Assembly (NCBI RefSeq): GCF_051020515.1
Contig: NZ_CP194857.1
Location: forward strand, 3,410,001-3,474,000
DNA: 64,000 nt
DNA from: CALKWS01 sp051020515
GTDB taxonomy: Bacteria; Actinomycetota; Actinomycetes; Actinomycetales; Beutenbergiaceae
Reading direction: 5' to 3'
The notes below the pieces were generated by a model. That model did no database searches, was not told the origin of the DNA, and saw nothing but the letters and a program-made list of their open reading frames with translations. This document shows, one piece after another, positions 63,961-64,000 of the stretch. The position numbers were made by a program, and so were the translations under genes. How positions within the stretch are numbered: position 1 is the first letter of the stretch; each line of letters starts with the position of its first letter.

Positions 63961-64000
63961 TCCGTGCCGACGGCGACGTCGAAAGCCTTGTGGTTCGTCG

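Overview
The window is from a high-GC actinobacterium, most likely of the order Micrococcales. The evidence is strong GC bias at third codon positions, the pgsA / DUF881 / sbp / garA / ftsR / DUF151 / mcdR cluster typical of Actinobacteria, a monomeric NADP isocitrate dehydrogenase, an F420-type luciferase-like oxidoreductase, and a mevalonate operon that only some actinobacteria carry. I cannot name the genus. No rRNA, tRNA or CRISPR array is visible.

Layout: (1) 1-4933, minus strand: a complete mevalonate operon, idi-mvaK1-mvaD-mvaK2-mvaA-mvaS (mvaS cut by the window edge), turning acetyl-CoA units into IPP/DMAPP. (2) 5088-9352: a GNAT, an ECF41 sigma factor with its AhpD-like partner and a textbook ECF41 promoter, an aldo/keto reductase and a membrane protein. 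(3) 9452-26649: a 17.2-kb Tn7-like transposon with 17-bp perfect terminal inverted repeats and a 5-bp target duplication (GCCAC). It carries tnsA, tnsB, tnsC and tniQ at its left end and a defence-type cargo: a SNF2 helicase with a C-terminal DUF3883/NOV_C nuclease-like domain, a DUF1156 DNA methyltransferase, a HEPN-DUF499 ATPase, a membrane protein, two tiny related charged proteins, and a divergent pair of unknown genes. This is the most interesting part of the window. (4) 26675-31450: assorted enzymes with a patch of broken genes (VOC, WYL and EamA remnants, 28350-29525). (5) 31516-36141: a GH20 hexosaminidase, an ISKra4-like insertion sequence with 11-bp duplication, an MmcQ/YjbR gene and a YciO/Sua5 gene. 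(6) 36230-41718, minus strand: the pgsA-to-mcdR cluster, without gcvH. (7) 42133-55496: oxidoreductases, TldD/TldE, a dipeptidase, a universal stress protein, a CueP-like lipoprotein and others. (8) 55551-63960: bioY-icd, a glycine-betaine-type ABC transporter operon (ATPase, permease, binding protein) with a strong terminator, and three small genes.

How the parts work together: the transposon looks like a self-mobilising defence island. A heteromeric TnsA/TnsB transposase, the TnsC AAA+ regulator and a TniQ targeting protein move a co-directional cargo operon that combines DNA methylation, DNA translocation/nuclease activity, a HEPN RNase-like domain and a possible membrane effector. It lacks drmA, drmB and drmC, so it is not canonical DISARM, and it lacks Cas genes, so it is not a CRISPR-associated transposon.

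Quality caution: at least fourteen single-base frameshifts interrupt conserved genes here (mvaA twice, mvaK2, mvaK1, tnsB twice, GH20, the IS transposase, mmcQ-like, tag, a class I amidotransferase, dipeptidase, a methyltransferase, and the gene at 62823), several of them at short C/G runs. Most are probably sequence errors, so these genes are annotated across the breaks. The three large cargo genes are uninterrupted.
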